Origin: an uncultured Verrucomicrobiota bacterium
GTDB lineage: Bacteria; Verrucomicrobiota; Kiritimatiellia; CAJWTS01
Direction of reading: 5' to 3'
NCBI GenBank assembly: GCA_913047795.1
Contig: CAJWTS010000007.1
Span: forward strand, 21,387 to 85,386
DNA length: 64,000 bases
Every line of letters begins with the position of its first letter. Position 1 is the first letter of the stretch. The notes beneath the pieces are model-generated. The model was not told where the DNA came from and searched no databases. It saw nothing but the letters and a program-made list of their open reading frames with translations. Below are positions 1 through 8,519 of this stretch, in pieces. The position numbers and the translations under genes are program-made.

Positions 1-714
1 GGACCGCACCCCTCCGGAAATACAAGCGTTCACATTGCTTCCCTCGATCCGATCAAACCCGGCGATGTCGTCTGGGTCGTCGATGCGCGCAATCTTCTTT
101 TAATCGGCAAACTTCTACTCAACGGATCCCTTCCTCAAACCCGGGTCATCTCGGTGGCGGGAGAAAGCGTGAACGACGACGCTCGAAAATATTATCGGGT
201 GCGCGTTGGCAGTTCACTCGCCGGCATCCTTGAAGGACAACTTGCGGAGGGCGAACAGCGCGTGATCTCAGGCGACGTATTGACGGGTACCACGGTAGCG
301 CCTGACAGCAGCGCGCGGTTCTATGACTCCGGCGTCACAATCATCCCGGAAGGACGCGAGCGCTTCGCCATGGGCTGGCTCGAACCGGGCTTCACGCGAT
401 TGAGTTTTTCGCACGCCTATCTCTCCGGCTGGGGCATCATCGATCGCGATTGGAATCTCACCACGAATCGCAACGGCGACCATCGTGCCATGGTGCTCAC
501 CGGGTACTACGACAAGGTCATGCCCCTGGACATCCAGGTCGACTTCCTGGTGCGCGCCTGCCTTGCCATGGACTCCGATGAGGCGATCAACCTCGGCATC
601 CTTGAGACCGATCCTGAAGACTTTGCGCTCTGCGAATATATCTGCCCTTGCAAGACCGCGATCTGCGCCATTATCAAGGCAGGACTGGACCAGATAGAGG
701 ACGAAGGATTCTGA
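1..714 (+). CDS. nqrA: Na+-translocating NADH:quinone reductase subunit A, 3' part
   Basis: The 5' end lies outside the window: the frame is open from the first base (GGA codon) to TGA at 712-714 and encodes the C-terminal 237 residues of a subunit normally about 450 long. It opens with GPHPSGNTSVH, which matches the conserved G-x-HP-[AS]-G segment of NqrA, and ends in a region with two cysteine pairs (CEYICPCKTAIC). NqrA is the peripheral quinone-binding subunit of the six-subunit sodium pump on the cytoplasmic side. One base separates it from nqrB, so the two are cotranscribed. The promoter and start must lie to the left of the window. Confidence 0.95.
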   Translation, partial: GPHPSGNTSVHIASLDPIKPGDVVWVVDARNLLLIGKLLLNGSLPQTRVISVAGESVNDDARKYYRVRVGSSLAGILEGQLAEGEQRVISGDVLTGTTVAPDSSARFYDSGVTIIPEGRERFAMGWLEPGFTRLSFSHAYLSGWGIIDRDWNLTTNRNGDHRAMVLTGYYDKVMPLDIQVDFLVRACLAMDSDEAINLGILETDPEDFALCEYICPCKTAICAIIKAGLDQIEDEGF

Positions 715-715
715 T

Positions 716-1888
716 ATGAAGTTCATGCTCGATATGCACGACAAGGTCCGCCACCACTTCGAGAAGGGTGGCAAGTTCGAGAAATTCTGGCCGCTCTTCG
801 ACGCGCAGGACACCTTCATGTTCACGCCGGCGACGACCACGAGCAGCGGCCCCCATGTCCGCGACGCGCTGGACTTGAAGCGCGTGATGATCACCGTCGT
901 CTTTGCGCTCTTTCCGGCGATCCTCTTCGGGATCTGGAATGCCGGCCATCAGCACAATCTCGCAACCGACGGAGCGGCGCAGGGAATCATGCCGGACATC
1001 CTGATGGGCCTGCGCTACGTGGTCCCGGTGATCATTGTCTCGTATGCGGTCGGTGGCATCTGGGAAGTGCTCTTCTGCATCGTGCGTAAGCATGAGATTA
1101 ACGAAGGATTCCTGGTCACGGGTATGCTGTTTCCGCTCACGCTGCCACCGACAATCCCACTCTGGCAGGTCGCCGTCGGCATCTCCTTTGGCGTCGTGAT
1201 CGGAAAGGAAATCTTTGGCGGCACCGGCATGAACGTGCTGAATCCGGCACTCACCGCGCGTGCCTTTATCTTTTTCGCCTATCCCAGCCAGATGTCCGGT
1301 GACGCCGTCTGGGTCGCGATGTCCGGTGACGCCGTACAAGGCTTCTCCGGCGCAACCGCACTGGCGATCGCCGCAATCGCTGAGCCGGGGGTGCCGCTCA
1401 CTAACGCCCTGACGGACGCCGGTCTGACCTTTAAGAACATGTTCCTGGGCACGATCCCGGGCAGCATCGGGGAGACCTCCACGCTCGCCTGTCTCATAGG
1501 GGCCGCCATACTCATTCTGACCCGTATTGGGTCCTGGCAGATTATGGCCGGAATGGTGATCGGCACGCTCGCCACCGCTGGACTGGCGGGTGCGATGGGA
1601 ACCAGCGTCTTCGCGCAACTGCCTCCGCAATATCATCTTGTCATGGGTGGTTTCGCCTTCGGCTGCGTCTTCATGGCCACTGATCCGGTATCCTCAGCCG
1701 CTACCGGTATCGGCAAATGGATCTATGGCGTCCTGATCGGCATGCTGGTCGTTATCATTCGCCTCGCCAATCCGGCCTATCCTGAGGGCGTCATGCTTTC
1801 CATTCTATTCATGAACGTCATGGCCCCCATGATTGATCACTACGTTCTGCAGGCTCACATCAGGAAGAGAAAAGCACGTTATGCGTGA
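716..1888 (+). CDS. nqrB: Na+-translocating NADH:quinone reductase subunit B
   Basis: A 390-residue polytopic membrane protein of normal NqrB length. The motif GFSGATAL contains Thr214, which corresponds to the threonine that carries covalent FMN through a phosphoester bond in this family. Several hydrophobic helices follow the cytoplasmic N-terminus, including the GGFAFGCVFMATDPVSSA segment typical of NqrB/RnfD. The subunit carries FMN and riboflavin and forms a main part of the sodium path. The ATG at 716 follows the nqrA stop by one base. Its 3' end overlaps the nqrC start by eight bases. Confidence 0.97.
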   Translation: MKFMLDMHDKVRHHFEKGGKFEKFWPLFDAQDTFMFTPATTTSSGPHVRDALDLKRVMITVVFALFPAILFGIWNAGHQHNLATDGAAQGIMPDILMGLRYVVPVIIVSYAVGGIWEVLFCIVRKHEINEGFLVTGMLFPLTLPPTIPLWQVAVGISFGVVIGKEIFGGTGMNVLNPALTARAFIFFAYPSQMSGDAVWVAMSGDAVQGFSGATALAIAAIAEPGVPLTNALTDAGLTFKNMFLGTIPGSIGETSTLACLIGAAILILTRIGSWQIMAGMVIGTLATAGLAGAMGTSVFAQLPPQYHLVMGGFAFGCVFMATDPVSSAATGIGKWIYGVLIGMLVVIIRLANPAYPEGVMLSILFMNVMAPMIDHYVLQAHIRKRKARYA

Positions 1889-2633
1889 AGAACTGAAAAT
1901 TGTGGGATTTGCTGCGATCGTCTGCATCATTTGTAGTCTACTGCTCTCAGCCGCCTACTCCCAGCTCGTGGACCAACAGGTCCGCAACGTCAAACTCGAT
2001 CAGAAATACAATGTGCTCAAGGCCCTTGGCGTGCCGGTCATCAACGAAAAGGGCAAGAAGGTCATGACACCCGACGAGGTCGAACAATTCTTCAGCGCAC
2101 ATATAGAGGCAACGGTTCTCGATATGAACGGCAACATACTGCCCGACGCAAAGGCTGACGAATTGACGGACGCACAGATAGCGGGCCTTTCCAACAAGCC
2201 GAAAGACCACTTTCCGATATACGCCCTGACCGATCCCGAAACGGGAGATCGACGGTACGCCATCCATATTAGTGGCAAGGGATTGTGGTCCACCCTGAAG
2301 GGCTACCTCGCCCTCGACAACTGCCTGCAGAGTGTCGTGGGCATCACCTTTTATGAGCACAAGGAGACGCCGGGCCTTGGCGGCGAAGTGGACAAACCCT
2401 GGTTCCAAGACCAATTTCCCGAGAAACTTGTCTATGCCAATGGAAACTATAATAACTTCCGAGTCGTGAAGGGCAAGGTCGTGGATGTTTACCCCAAGGG
2501 TGCCGATCACGCTGTTGACGGCATTCCGGGAGCGACGATGACCTCCAAGGGGCTGCAACGATTCATGAATGGTGATATAGCTACCTATCGTCCGTACTTG
2601 GATCAACTCCGCGCCGAAGCCGGCTGCGAATAG
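1881..2633 (+). CDS. nqrC: Na+-translocating NADH:quinone reductase subunit C
   Basis: A 250-residue protein with one N-terminal membrane helix (after MREELKIVGFAAIV) and a periplasmic FMN-binding domain. The motif PGATMTS places the FMN-accepting threonine at about residue 219, the substrate site of ApbE. An in-frame ATG lies upstream at 1833, but the ATG at 1881 is chosen because it gives the family's usual N-terminus and an eight-base overlap with nqrB, consistent with coupled translation. NqrC relays electrons inside the sodium pump. Confidence 0.96.
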   Translation: MREELKIVGFAAIVCIICSLLLSAAYSQLVDQQVRNVKLDQKYNVLKALGVPVINEKGKKVMTPDEVEQFFSAHIEATVLDMNGNILPDAKADELTDAQIAGLSNKPKDHFPIYALTDPETGDRRYAIHISGKGLWSTLKGYLALDNCLQSVVGITFYEHKETPGLGGEVDKPWFQDQFPEKLVYANGNYNNFRVVKGKVVDVYPKGADHAVDGIPGATMTSKGLQRFMNGDIATYRPYLDQLRAEAGCE

Positions 2634-2643
2634 GATAGAGCTC

Positions 2644-3249
2644 ATGGCGAAAGCAAAAACCATCATTCTGGATCCCCTCTCCGACGACAATCCGATCACC
2701 TACCAGGTTCTCGGCGTATGCTCGGCCCTTGCCGTAACCGTGCAGGTTCAGACCGCGTTCGTGATGTGCATCGCGCTGACGCTCGTGCTCGCCGGATCCA
2801 ACCTGGTTATCTCGCTAATGCGCAACATGATTCCGAGCCGCATCCGCATGATCGTCGAGCTTTCGGTCATTGCGACGCTCGTCATCCTGGTCGATCAAGT
2901 GCTCAAGGCGACCGCCTATGACGTCAGCAAACAGCTCAGCGTTTTTGTCGGATTGATCATCACGAACTGCATCGTCATGGGACGCGCCGAAGCCTTCGCA
3001 ATGCAGAACAACGCCAGGGACTCGATTCTGGACGCGGTCGGTAACGGTGGCGGATACAGCATCATCCTAATCCTCGTCGCAACCCTGCGCGAGATTATCG
3101 GATCCGGAACCTGGTACGGGTTTCGCGTGCTTCCAGCGTCGTATCCGGGCAACGGCCTGATGGTGTTGGCTCCCAGCGCATTCTTGATCATCGGCCTGAT
3201 GATCTGGGCCCAGCGGACCTGGATGACCAAAAAGTTTGAGGAAGACTAA
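2644..3249 (+). CDS. nqrD: Na+-translocating NADH:quinone reductase subunit D
   Basis: A 201-residue, six-helix membrane protein homologous to RnfE. It contains the paired cysteine-bearing helices of the NqrD/NqrE family (VCSALAVTVQ near the N-terminus and LIITNCIVMGRAEAFA in the middle). In solved Nqr structures NqrD and NqrE share an iron centre bound by such cysteines. The gene starts ten bases after nqrC and is followed by nqrE after a gap of eleven bases with a GGAG-type ribosome site. Confidence 0.96.
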   Translation: MAKAKTIILDPLSDDNPITYQVLGVCSALAVTVQVQTAFVMCIALTLVLAGSNLVISLMRNMIPSRIRMIVELSVIATLVILVDQVLKATAYDVSKQLSVFVGLIITNCIVMGRAEAFAMQNNARDSILDAVGNGGGYSIILILVATLREIIGSGTWYGFRVLPASYPGNGLMVLAPSAFLIIGLMIWAQRTWMTKKFEED

Positions 3250-3260
3250 GGAGTAGAACA

Positions 3261-3965
3261 ATGGATTATATCAACCTGGCCCTGAAGGCGATCTTCGTTG
3301 AGAACATCCTGTTGGCGTTCTTTCTCGGGATGTGCTCGTACCTGAGTCAGTCGAAGAAAGTCGAATCGGCGACGGGTCTCGGTTTTGCCGTGGTATTCGT
3401 TCTTACCCTGTCCTGCCCCATGAATTGGGCGATTAAGGAATTTCTCCTGAACAAGGGAGCCCTTGCTTCCTGGACAAAAATAGCCGCCTTACAGTCGGTC
3501 GACCTCTCATTCCTCAGCTTCATCTGCTATATCGCCGTCATTGCGGCGCTCGTCCAGCTCGTCGAGATGGTTATCGATCGGTTCTTCCCCGCCCTCTACA
3601 CCACGCTGGGTATCTTCCTTCCGTTGATTACGGTCAACTGCTCGATCCTGGGTGCGTCCCTGTTTATGCACGAGCGCAGCTACGATCTCACCCACACGAT
3701 TGTCTTTGGTTTCTCGTCCGGCCTTGGCTGGTTTCTCGCAATCGTCGCCCTCGCGGCCATTCGCAAGAAAATCCGCTATTCGAACATTCCCGAGGGTATG
3801 CGCGGACTGGGCATGGCGTTCACGGTCACCGGCCTGATGGCCATTGGTTTCCTCGGATTCTCCGGGATCGACCTGGATAAGGAGCCCGCACCGAAAGCCG
3901 CACCCGTCGCTGAGATTGAAGCGGACGTGGTAGCCGAAGCCGTCGATCTCGAGGAGGACGCCTGA
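3261..3965 (+). CDS. nqrE: Na+-translocating NADH:quinone reductase subunit E
   Basis: A 234-residue membrane protein related to RnfA and NqrD. The N-terminal [15 protein letters not shown] and the central [14 protein letters not shown] carry the conserved cysteines that, with those of NqrD, hold the shared iron centre. The C-terminus has an unusual Ala/Glu/Val-rich tail of about 30 residues (around [19 protein letters not shown]) beyond the last helix, longer than in the typical 200-residue protein. The start ATG is preceded by AAGGAG. nqrF follows after two bases. Confidence 0.96.
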   Translation: MDYINLALKAIFVENILLAFFLGMCSYLSQSKKVESATGLGFAVVFVLTLSCPMNWAIKEFLLNKGALASWTKIAALQSVDLSFLSFICYIAVIAALVQLVEMVIDRFFPALYTTLGIFLPLITVNCSILGASLFMHERSYDLTHTIVFGFSSGLGWFLAIVALAAIRKKIRYSNIPEGMRGLGMAFTVTGLMAIGFLGFSGIDLDKEPAPKAAPVAEIEADVVAEAVDLEEDA

Positions 3966-3967
3966 TC

Positions 3968-5188
3968 ATGGACCCCACTGTCATGGCGAGCACAGCGGTT
4001 TTTACGGGTGTCATCGTACTGCTCGTAGTGATCCTGTCCGTCCTGTCGAAGAAACTCATGCCCGGCGGATTGGTTACGATCGATATCAACGACGGGCACA
4101 AGACACTCGAAGTCGCTCCGGGCAGCACCCTGCTTGCGACCCTGGCCGATGCAAAAATTTTCGTCCCCTCCGCGTGTGGCGGCGGTGGCACCTGCGCCAT
4201 GTGTAAATGCATCATCCACGAAGGTGGCGGCGAGATCCTCCCCACGGAGACCGGATTCATCAAGAAGAAGGAAGCCAAACAGGGTATGCGCCTCTCCTGT
4301 CAGGTTAAGGTCAAAGAAGATTTGAAGATCGAAGTAGAGGACGAGGTGCTCGATATTCAGAAATTCGAGGCCACTGTCCAGTCCAACAAGAACGTCGCGA
4401 CCTTCATCAAGGAACTCGACATGACCCTGCCCGAGGGTGTTGATCTTAACTTCAAGGCCGGGGGCTATGTCCAGATTGACATTCCCGAATACGACCTGTC
4501 CTTTAAGCAGTTCGACATCGAAGGCGAGTATCACCCCGACTGGGACAAGTTCAAGATGTGGGACATCAACGCCAAGAACGAAGAACCCGTCTTCCGGGCG
4601 TACTCCATGGCTAACCATCCGGCCGAAGGTAACCGCGTGATGCTGAATGTCCGTGTCGCCGCACCGCCGCCCCGCACGAACCATCCTCCCGGCATTGCCT
4701 CTTCCTATATTTTCAACATGAAGCCCGGCGACAAGGTGTTGCTCAGCGGACCCTACGGAGAATTTTTTGCCCAGGATACTCAGCGCGAGATGGTCTACAT
4801 CGGCGGCGGCGCCGGCATGGCGCCCATGCGCAGCCATCTCTTCGACCTGTTTCACACGAACAAGACCGGACGCAAGGTCTCCTACTGGTACGGCGCGCGA
4901 TCCCTCCGCGAGATGTTCTACACGGAGGACTTCGCGGACATCGAGTCGAAGTTCCCGAACTTCTCTTACCATGTGGCGCTGAGTGACGCCCAGCCCGAGG
5001 ACAACTGGACCGGTTACACGGGCTTCATCCACCAGGTCGTGCTGGACAACTATCTCTCCAAGCACCCGGAACCCGAAGAGGTCGAGTACTACCTCTGCGG
5101 CCCGCCCATGATGCTCGCCGCCGTCCGCAACATGCTGGACAGCCTCGGCGTCGAGCCGGAGATGATTCGCTACGACGAGTTCGGTTGA
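3968..5188 (+). CDS. nqrF: Na+-translocating NADH:quinone reductase subunit F (NADH dehydrogenase)
   Basis: A 406-residue protein of normal NqrF length: an N-terminal membrane helix, a ferredoxin domain and a ferredoxin-reductase-like FAD/NADH domain. The 2Fe-2S ligands are visible as Cys70, Cys76 and Cys79 ([11 protein letters not shown]) with Cys111 in LSCQV. The FAD motif is RAYSMANHP, the nucleotide-binding motif GGAGMAPMR, and the C-terminal CGPPMM plus YDEFG are family hallmarks. NqrF takes electrons from NADH into the pump. It closes the nqrABCDEF operon, with apbE about 117 bases downstream on the same strand. Confidence 0.97.
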   Translation: MDPTVMASTAVFTGVIVLLVVILSVLSKKLMPGGLVTIDINDGHKTLEVAPGSTLLATLADAKIFVPSACGGGGTCAMCKCIIHEGGGEILPTETGFIKKKEAKQGMRLSCQVKVKEDLKIEVEDEVLDIQKFEATVQSNKNVATFIKELDMTLPEGVDLNFKAGGYVQIDIPEYDLSFKQFDIEGEYHPDWDKFKMWDINAKNEEPVFRAYSMANHPAEGNRVMLNVRVAAPPPRTNHPPGIASSYIFNMKPGDKVLLSGPYGEFFAQDTQREMVYIGGGAGMAPMRSHLFDLFHTNKTGRKVSYWYGARSLREMFYTEDFADIESKFPNFSYHVALSDAQPEDNWTGYTGFIHQVVLDNYLSKHPEPEEVEYYLCGPPMMLAAVRNMLDSLGVEPEMIRYDEFG

Positions 5189-5305
5189 TCCGATCCCGTC
5201 CCGGGCGAGCGCGGTGAGTCGAGTGGCATCCCGCCATGTCTTCGGTAGCGAAATCTCCACTTCTTCTATCGCACACGACTCGCGGCACCGCTATGCTGCC
5301 TACCC

Positions 5306-6379
5306 ATGCGTGAACGACCCGAATTCAGCCCTCGCAAGACCCTGATCCTGGGTTCCGTCATACTCGGGCTCATCATCTATTCGGCTTATCGCAAGCCGCC
5401 GTTGCCGCCCAACCCGTCGTGGTCGGGCCCTACCATGGGCACGACCTATCGTATCCAGATCGCCCACAATCCACTCGGCCTCAAAGAGCTGAAGGCATTA
5501 CGTGCGGAAATCGAGAAGGAACTCGAGACACTCAATCAGGCTATGTCCACCTACATTCCGGACAGCGAGATTTCACGGTTCAACTCCACAACATCCATCG
5601 CGCCCGTCGCCGTTTCCCCCGATTTCCTCAACGTCATGGCCTACGCGCGTCAGCTGTCTGAACGCTCCGGTGGCGCATTCGACGTCACCGTTGGGCCGAT
5701 GATCGAACTTTGGGGATTCGGCCACGATGCCTGGCGCGAGGAGTCACCACCTGCCAAAGCAATCGAAGACGCCGCTGCACGTTGCGGATCGAGTTGGCTG
5801 ACGATCTCCACCGGAGGGCTGCAGAAAGCGATACCGGGGTTACGGCTTGATCTGAGCGCCGTCGCGAAGGGCTACGCCGTGGACCGCCTCCTCGCGACCG
5901 TGAAGGCGGCCGGCTGTAAGAACGCCTATGTCGAGATCGGAGGCGAAATCGCCGTATGTGGCAAGAATCCGTCGTCCCGGGCGTGGACGCTTCAACTTGA
6001 ACGGCCTGAATACGACTCGTTGCCCGGCGAATCTCTACGACCCGGAAAAATCTATCTTTCTGATGCCGCGATTGCGACCTCCGGCGACTACCGCAATTAC
6101 TTTCGAGACAAGGGTCGCGTGTATTCGCATATCATCGATCCGCGCACGGGCTGGCCGGTCACGAATCACGTCGCCAGCGTAACCGTCGTTGCACCCTTAT
6201 GCATGGTCGCCGATGGACTGGCTACAACCGTGATGGTCATGGGCGCGCGTGATGGGCTTGAAATGATCGAATCTATCCCGCAAGTCGAGGCGCTCGTCAT
6301 CTGGCGAACCGAAGAAGGTTTCGAAGAAATCAAGAGCAGCGGGTTTCAGGACATAGAGTCAGCAGCGCCGAAACTTTAG
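5306..6379 (+). CDS. apbE: FAD:protein FMN transferase
   Basis: A 357-residue ApbE-family flavin transferase that attaches FMN to threonine in NqrB and NqrC. An N-terminal membrane anchor (residues about 11-27) exports it to the periplasmic face. Family motifs in order: GPTMGTTYRI, SGGAFDVTVGP, DLSAVAKGYAVD, a GGEIAV turn, HIIDPRTGWP, and a Mg-binding region with ADGLATTVMVMG. Its place directly after nqrF and next to nqrM fits a role in maturing the pump. The last four bases overlap the end of the convergent nqrM. Confidence 0.95.
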   Translation: MRERPEFSPRKTLILGSVILGLIIYSAYRKPPLPPNPSWSGPTMGTTYRIQIAHNPLGLKELKALRAEIEKELETLNQAMSTYIPDSEISRFNSTTSIAPVAVSPDFLNVMAYARQLSERSGGAFDVTVGPMIELWGFGHDAWREESPPAKAIEDAAARCGSSWLTISTGGLQKAIPGLRLDLSAVAKGYAVDRLLATVKAAGCKNAYVEIGGEIAVCGKNPSSRAWTLQLERPEYDSLPGESLRPGKIYLSDAAIATSGDYRNYFRDKGRVYSHIIDPRTGWPVTNHVASVTVVAPLCMVADGLATTVMVMGARDGLEMIESIPQVEALVIWRTEEGFEEIKSSGFQDIESAAPKL

Positions 6380-6690
6380 CGCGAGGCCGGCTCTGGATCT
6401 TCATAATCTGCCGGCCTGGGCTTATGATGCGCCGAGCCCTCGTCCGCGAAGCGTCCCAGCGTACTAAGCTCGGAGATTCCCGCTAACCCCATGTCGTCTT
6501 CCTCCTCGCAGAGGCTGATCTCTTTTTTGGGACAGCCGCCACAGGACATCAGATGTCCATCCTCAATCACCGGTTCGTCTGCGCAACCTCCACGCATGGC
6601 CCGGCCACGGACGATCAGACCGATCGCCATTCCGGCAAAGCATAGTCCGAATACACCGAGCGCAACCAGTGCTGGGATCAAAAAGCTCAT
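6376..6690 (-). CDS. nqrM: Nqr assembly factor NqrM (DUF539-type)
   Basis: About 104 residues. The start is taken at the ATG at 6690 (MSFLIPALVALGVF) rather than the longer upstream frame, because only this part resembles the family. It has one membrane helix containing a cysteine (FGLCFAGMAIG), followed by cysteines in GGCADEP, MSCGGCPKK and SLCEEED. NqrM is needed to insert iron into the NqrD/NqrE site, and its cysteines are essential in Vibrio. Its tail of about 35 residues after the last cysteine is longer than usual. It converges on apbE with a four-base overlap. Confidence 0.85.
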   Translation of the reverse strand: MSFLIPALVALGVFGLCFAGMAIGLIVRGRAMRGGCADEPVIEDGHLMSCGGCPKKEISLCEEEDDMGLAGISELSTLGRFADEGSAHHKPRPADYEDPEPASR

Positions 6691-6961
6691 GGCAGAAGTA
6701 TAGGCTCGCCTCTTTCCGCGGGCAATCGTTCTTCGTGCTCGTCCGTTGCACCCGACCAAGAATCCCCTGAATATCACGTTCAAATAAGGGAATCTCTGTA
6801 TCTGGGCGGCCCCTGCCCTTGCTCTGAATCCAGCTACGAAGTATCCTGTCAATGCCTAGGCGAGGGTTCCCCTCCCACAACTCATGACATCAATTGAACC
6901 GGACGAGGACACACGGGCCAGGTGAACATTTCGTGAACAGGAACGTCATCGACGCCGCCTC

Positions 6962-7591
6962 GTGGCCGGGAAGAAGGTCGTGCTGAACCTCGTGTTTCTA
7001 CCGGCCACGGAGCCGGATGACGAAACGTTCGGAAAGATCCCGACGCGGATCGAGGGCTGTTCTTCGACATCGATTCACCAGGTCCGCTACCCCGGCATGG
7101 TGTGGTACAACGCCGCAATTCGCCAGGAAGCAATCGATCAAATCCGCGCTCTCGACGTTGCGTCAATCGTCCTTGTCGGATTCAGCAAGTCCGGCCTTGG
7201 CGCGTGGAATATCGCGCGAACGATTCCGGACTGTATTTCTGGCACGATCATCTTCGACGCACCTGTTGCGCGGGATGAACGGCCTGTGCCTGAGACCGCC
7301 CCATTCTACGCCAGTGACGCATCCTGGAGGGAAGACCTGCCCAATCGCACCGTGCCCGCCTTCAAGACCGCAATGCCCGCTACGCACTCGCTTGTGCTGA
7401 TCTCAGGTGACGGCTATCACGACGAGATGCGCACACTTTCCAGGTCCATCGGTAAGATCAGGGTCGAGCATACTTTCCTTCCGCGGCCACACCTGAAGCA
7501 CCACTGGAATTCGGGTTGGATTGAACAGGGTCTGAACGAAATATACGCACAAGGCGGTCCACAAAACGGCCATCGACATAGGCGGCCGTGA
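6962..7591 (+). CDS. alpha/beta-hydrolase-like protein, function unknown
   Basis: A 209-residue protein with a likely alpha/beta-hydrolase core: a nucleophile elbow GFSKSGLGAWN at mid-length, a following strand IIFDAP, a late acidic strand LVLISGDGYHDEM and histidines near the end (RPHLKHHWNSG). No specific family was recognised. The only usable start after the in-frame stop at 6923-6925 is the GTG at 6962, without a clear Shine-Dalgarno site, and the usual first strand looks short. The gene may therefore be a 5'-shortened remnant. It stands alone between nqrM and the sulfur operon. Confidence 0.6.
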   Translation: MAGKKVVLNLVFLPATEPDDETFGKIPTRIEGCSSTSIHQVRYPGMVWYNAAIRQEAIDQIRALDVASIVLVGFSKSGLGAWNIARTIPDCISGTIIFDAPVARDERPVPETAPFYASDASWREDLPNRTVPAFKTAMPATHSLVLISGDGYHDEMRTLSRSIGKIRVEHTFLPRPHLKHHWNSGWIEQGLNEIYAQGGPQNGHRHRRP

Positions 7592-7886
7592 CACCTGCAA
7601 AGGAGCCAGACCAGTTCTCCCGCCGGGCTCGACAAAGCGGGCGAGGCGTCGGCGGCGTTCCGAATAGTTGTAACGTTAACGCCGCGCCGTTCATCATTCT
7701 CTGCAGCGCCGCCGGCGGCGCGACGGCGTTATGATTGGGACCAGGAAGGCGGAAGTATGCGACAACACGATGGCTCGCCTTTGTGCTTATGGGAGCGTGG
7801 CCAGCGTCCTTATGCGGTATTTTCTGACCCTGATCTCCGGCGCGGCGGCACCTGTCCCCAATCGACGGGGCCCCAATAGCCGGGGT

Positions 7887-7905
7887 CCGTCCCTGTACGG
7901 GACGG
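7887..7905. repeat. inverted repeat, CCGTCCC / GGGACGG
   Basis: CCGTCCC and GGGACGG arms of seven bases flank TGTAC. It sits in a patch where GTCCC or its complement recurs at least six times between 7853 and 8000, so it resembles a REP/BIME-like palindromic element. No T-run follows that would make it a standard terminator. Confidence 0.55.
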
Positions 7906-7972
7906 GGCCTGTCCCCGCTGCGGGGAAACGTCCATTTTTCGAACAATAATGGCGAATTATCCATTTCGGGGG

Positions 7973-8004
7973 CTGTCCCTAAACCCCGAGAGCGGGACGG
8001 ACAG
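7973..8004. repeat. inverted repeat, CTGTCCC ... GGGACGGACAG
   Basis: CTGTCC at 7973-7978 pairs with GGACAG at 7999-8004. An inner GTCCC (7975-7979) alternatively pairs with GGGAC at 7994-7998. It is the second stem of the GTCCC-rich patch and lies just upstream of the putative promoter of the sulfur operon. Confidence 0.5.
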
Positions 8005-8035
8005 TCTCGTTCAGAGGAGAATCTAGATAAAAATC

Positions 8036-8090
8036 TTGTGGACAGCAGGCGGGGCATAGAATATATCAGACTAAGTATATAGGATAAGTA
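8036..8090 (+). promoter_or_regulatory. possible promoter and Rrf2 operator of the sulfur operon
   Basis: TTGTGG (8036-8041) and TAGAAT (8057-8062) resemble -35 and -10 boxes, but with a short 15-base spacer. They are followed by an AT-rich stretch with a TAAGTA direct repeat at 8072-8077 and 8085-8090 and partly symmetric ATATA blocks. Rrf2 regulators often bind AT-rich dyads near their own promoter, so autoregulation is plausible. This is inference from position and composition only. Confidence 0.35.
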
Positions 8091-8096
8091 GGATTT

Positions 8097-8519
8097 ATGC
8101 GCTTCTGCCAGAAAACCGAATACGCGCTCAAGACGTTGATCGATCTCGCCCAGCATAGGGACGACGGCATTGCGTCGGCGTCGGCGATTGCACGTCGTCA
8201 GAACATCCCGGTAAAGTTCCTGGAACAGATATTGATGCCTCTACGCAGCGCCGACCTGATCACCAGTAAGCGCGGTCCGAAAGGTGGCTACCACCTTACG
8301 AGCGATCCCGAAGAGATCACAGTCGGGGAGATTGTGCGGTTGAGCGAAGGAAATGGTTCCTCCATTGCCTTCGCTCAGGATGCCCCATGCGCAGTGCGTG
8401 AACTCTGGCACGAAATTGATGGTGCTCTCGATCGCAAGCTCAACAGCGTTACAATCCAGGACCTTGTTGAGCGCACAGAGGAACTCGCGAATTCGAAGGA
8501 GGTCAGCTTTGTCATCTGA
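8097..8519 (+). CDS. Rrf2-family transcriptional regulator
   Basis: A 140-residue Rrf2 protein. The winged helix-turn-helix starts at residue 1 (QKTEYALKTLIDLA), and the recognition part and wing are IPVKFLEQIL and SKRGPKGGYHL, which are highly typical. The C-terminal region has only one cysteine (around CAVRELWHEI) instead of the three that bind a cluster in IscR, so it is closer to CymR-type members that sense cysteine metabolism. It heads the cys/hcy/met operon and overlaps cysH by eleven bases, so it likely controls that operon and itself. The exact signal is unknown. Confidence 0.9.
   Translation: MRFCQKTEYALKTLIDLAQHRDDGIASASAIARRQNIPVKFLEQILMPLRSADLITSKRGPKGGYHLTSDPEEITVGEIVRLSEGNGSSIAFAQDAPCAVRELWHEIDGALDRKLNSVTIQDLVERTEELANSKEVSFVI
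8496..8503 (+). promoter_or_regulatory. Shine-Dalgarno site that sets the cysH start
   Basis: AAGGAGGT at 8496-8503 lies inside the 3' end of the Rrf2 gene, five bases before a TTG at 8509. It is the strongest ribosome site in the area and identifies the TTG as the cysH start. Confidence 0.65.

Larger units (their letters stand above)
7592..8096. other. intergenic region, about 500 bases, with palindromes
   Basis: No convincing gene is present. The left part is GC-rich and holds a perfect 14-base palindrome at 7707-7720 (CGCCGCCGGCGGCG). The middle (about 7850-8004) is full of GTCCC/GGGAC inverted pairs, listed separately. The right end changes sharply to AT-rich sequence before the Rrf2 gene and probably holds the promoter and operator of the sulfur operon. 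Confidence 0.7.

Noticed and set aside
674..1636. A 320-codon minus-strand frame opposite nqrB
   Set aside because: Antisense of a conserved gene, with low-complexity charged translation and no start signal.
3776..5260. A 494-codon open frame on the minus strand opposite nqrE and nqrF
   Set aside because: It is a complement of two clear genes, has no ribosome site and no recognisable domain; it results from GC-rich codon use.
7853..8004. A CRISPR array
   Set aside because: Repeats are short, palindromic and irregularly spaced, with no equal spacers and no cas genes.
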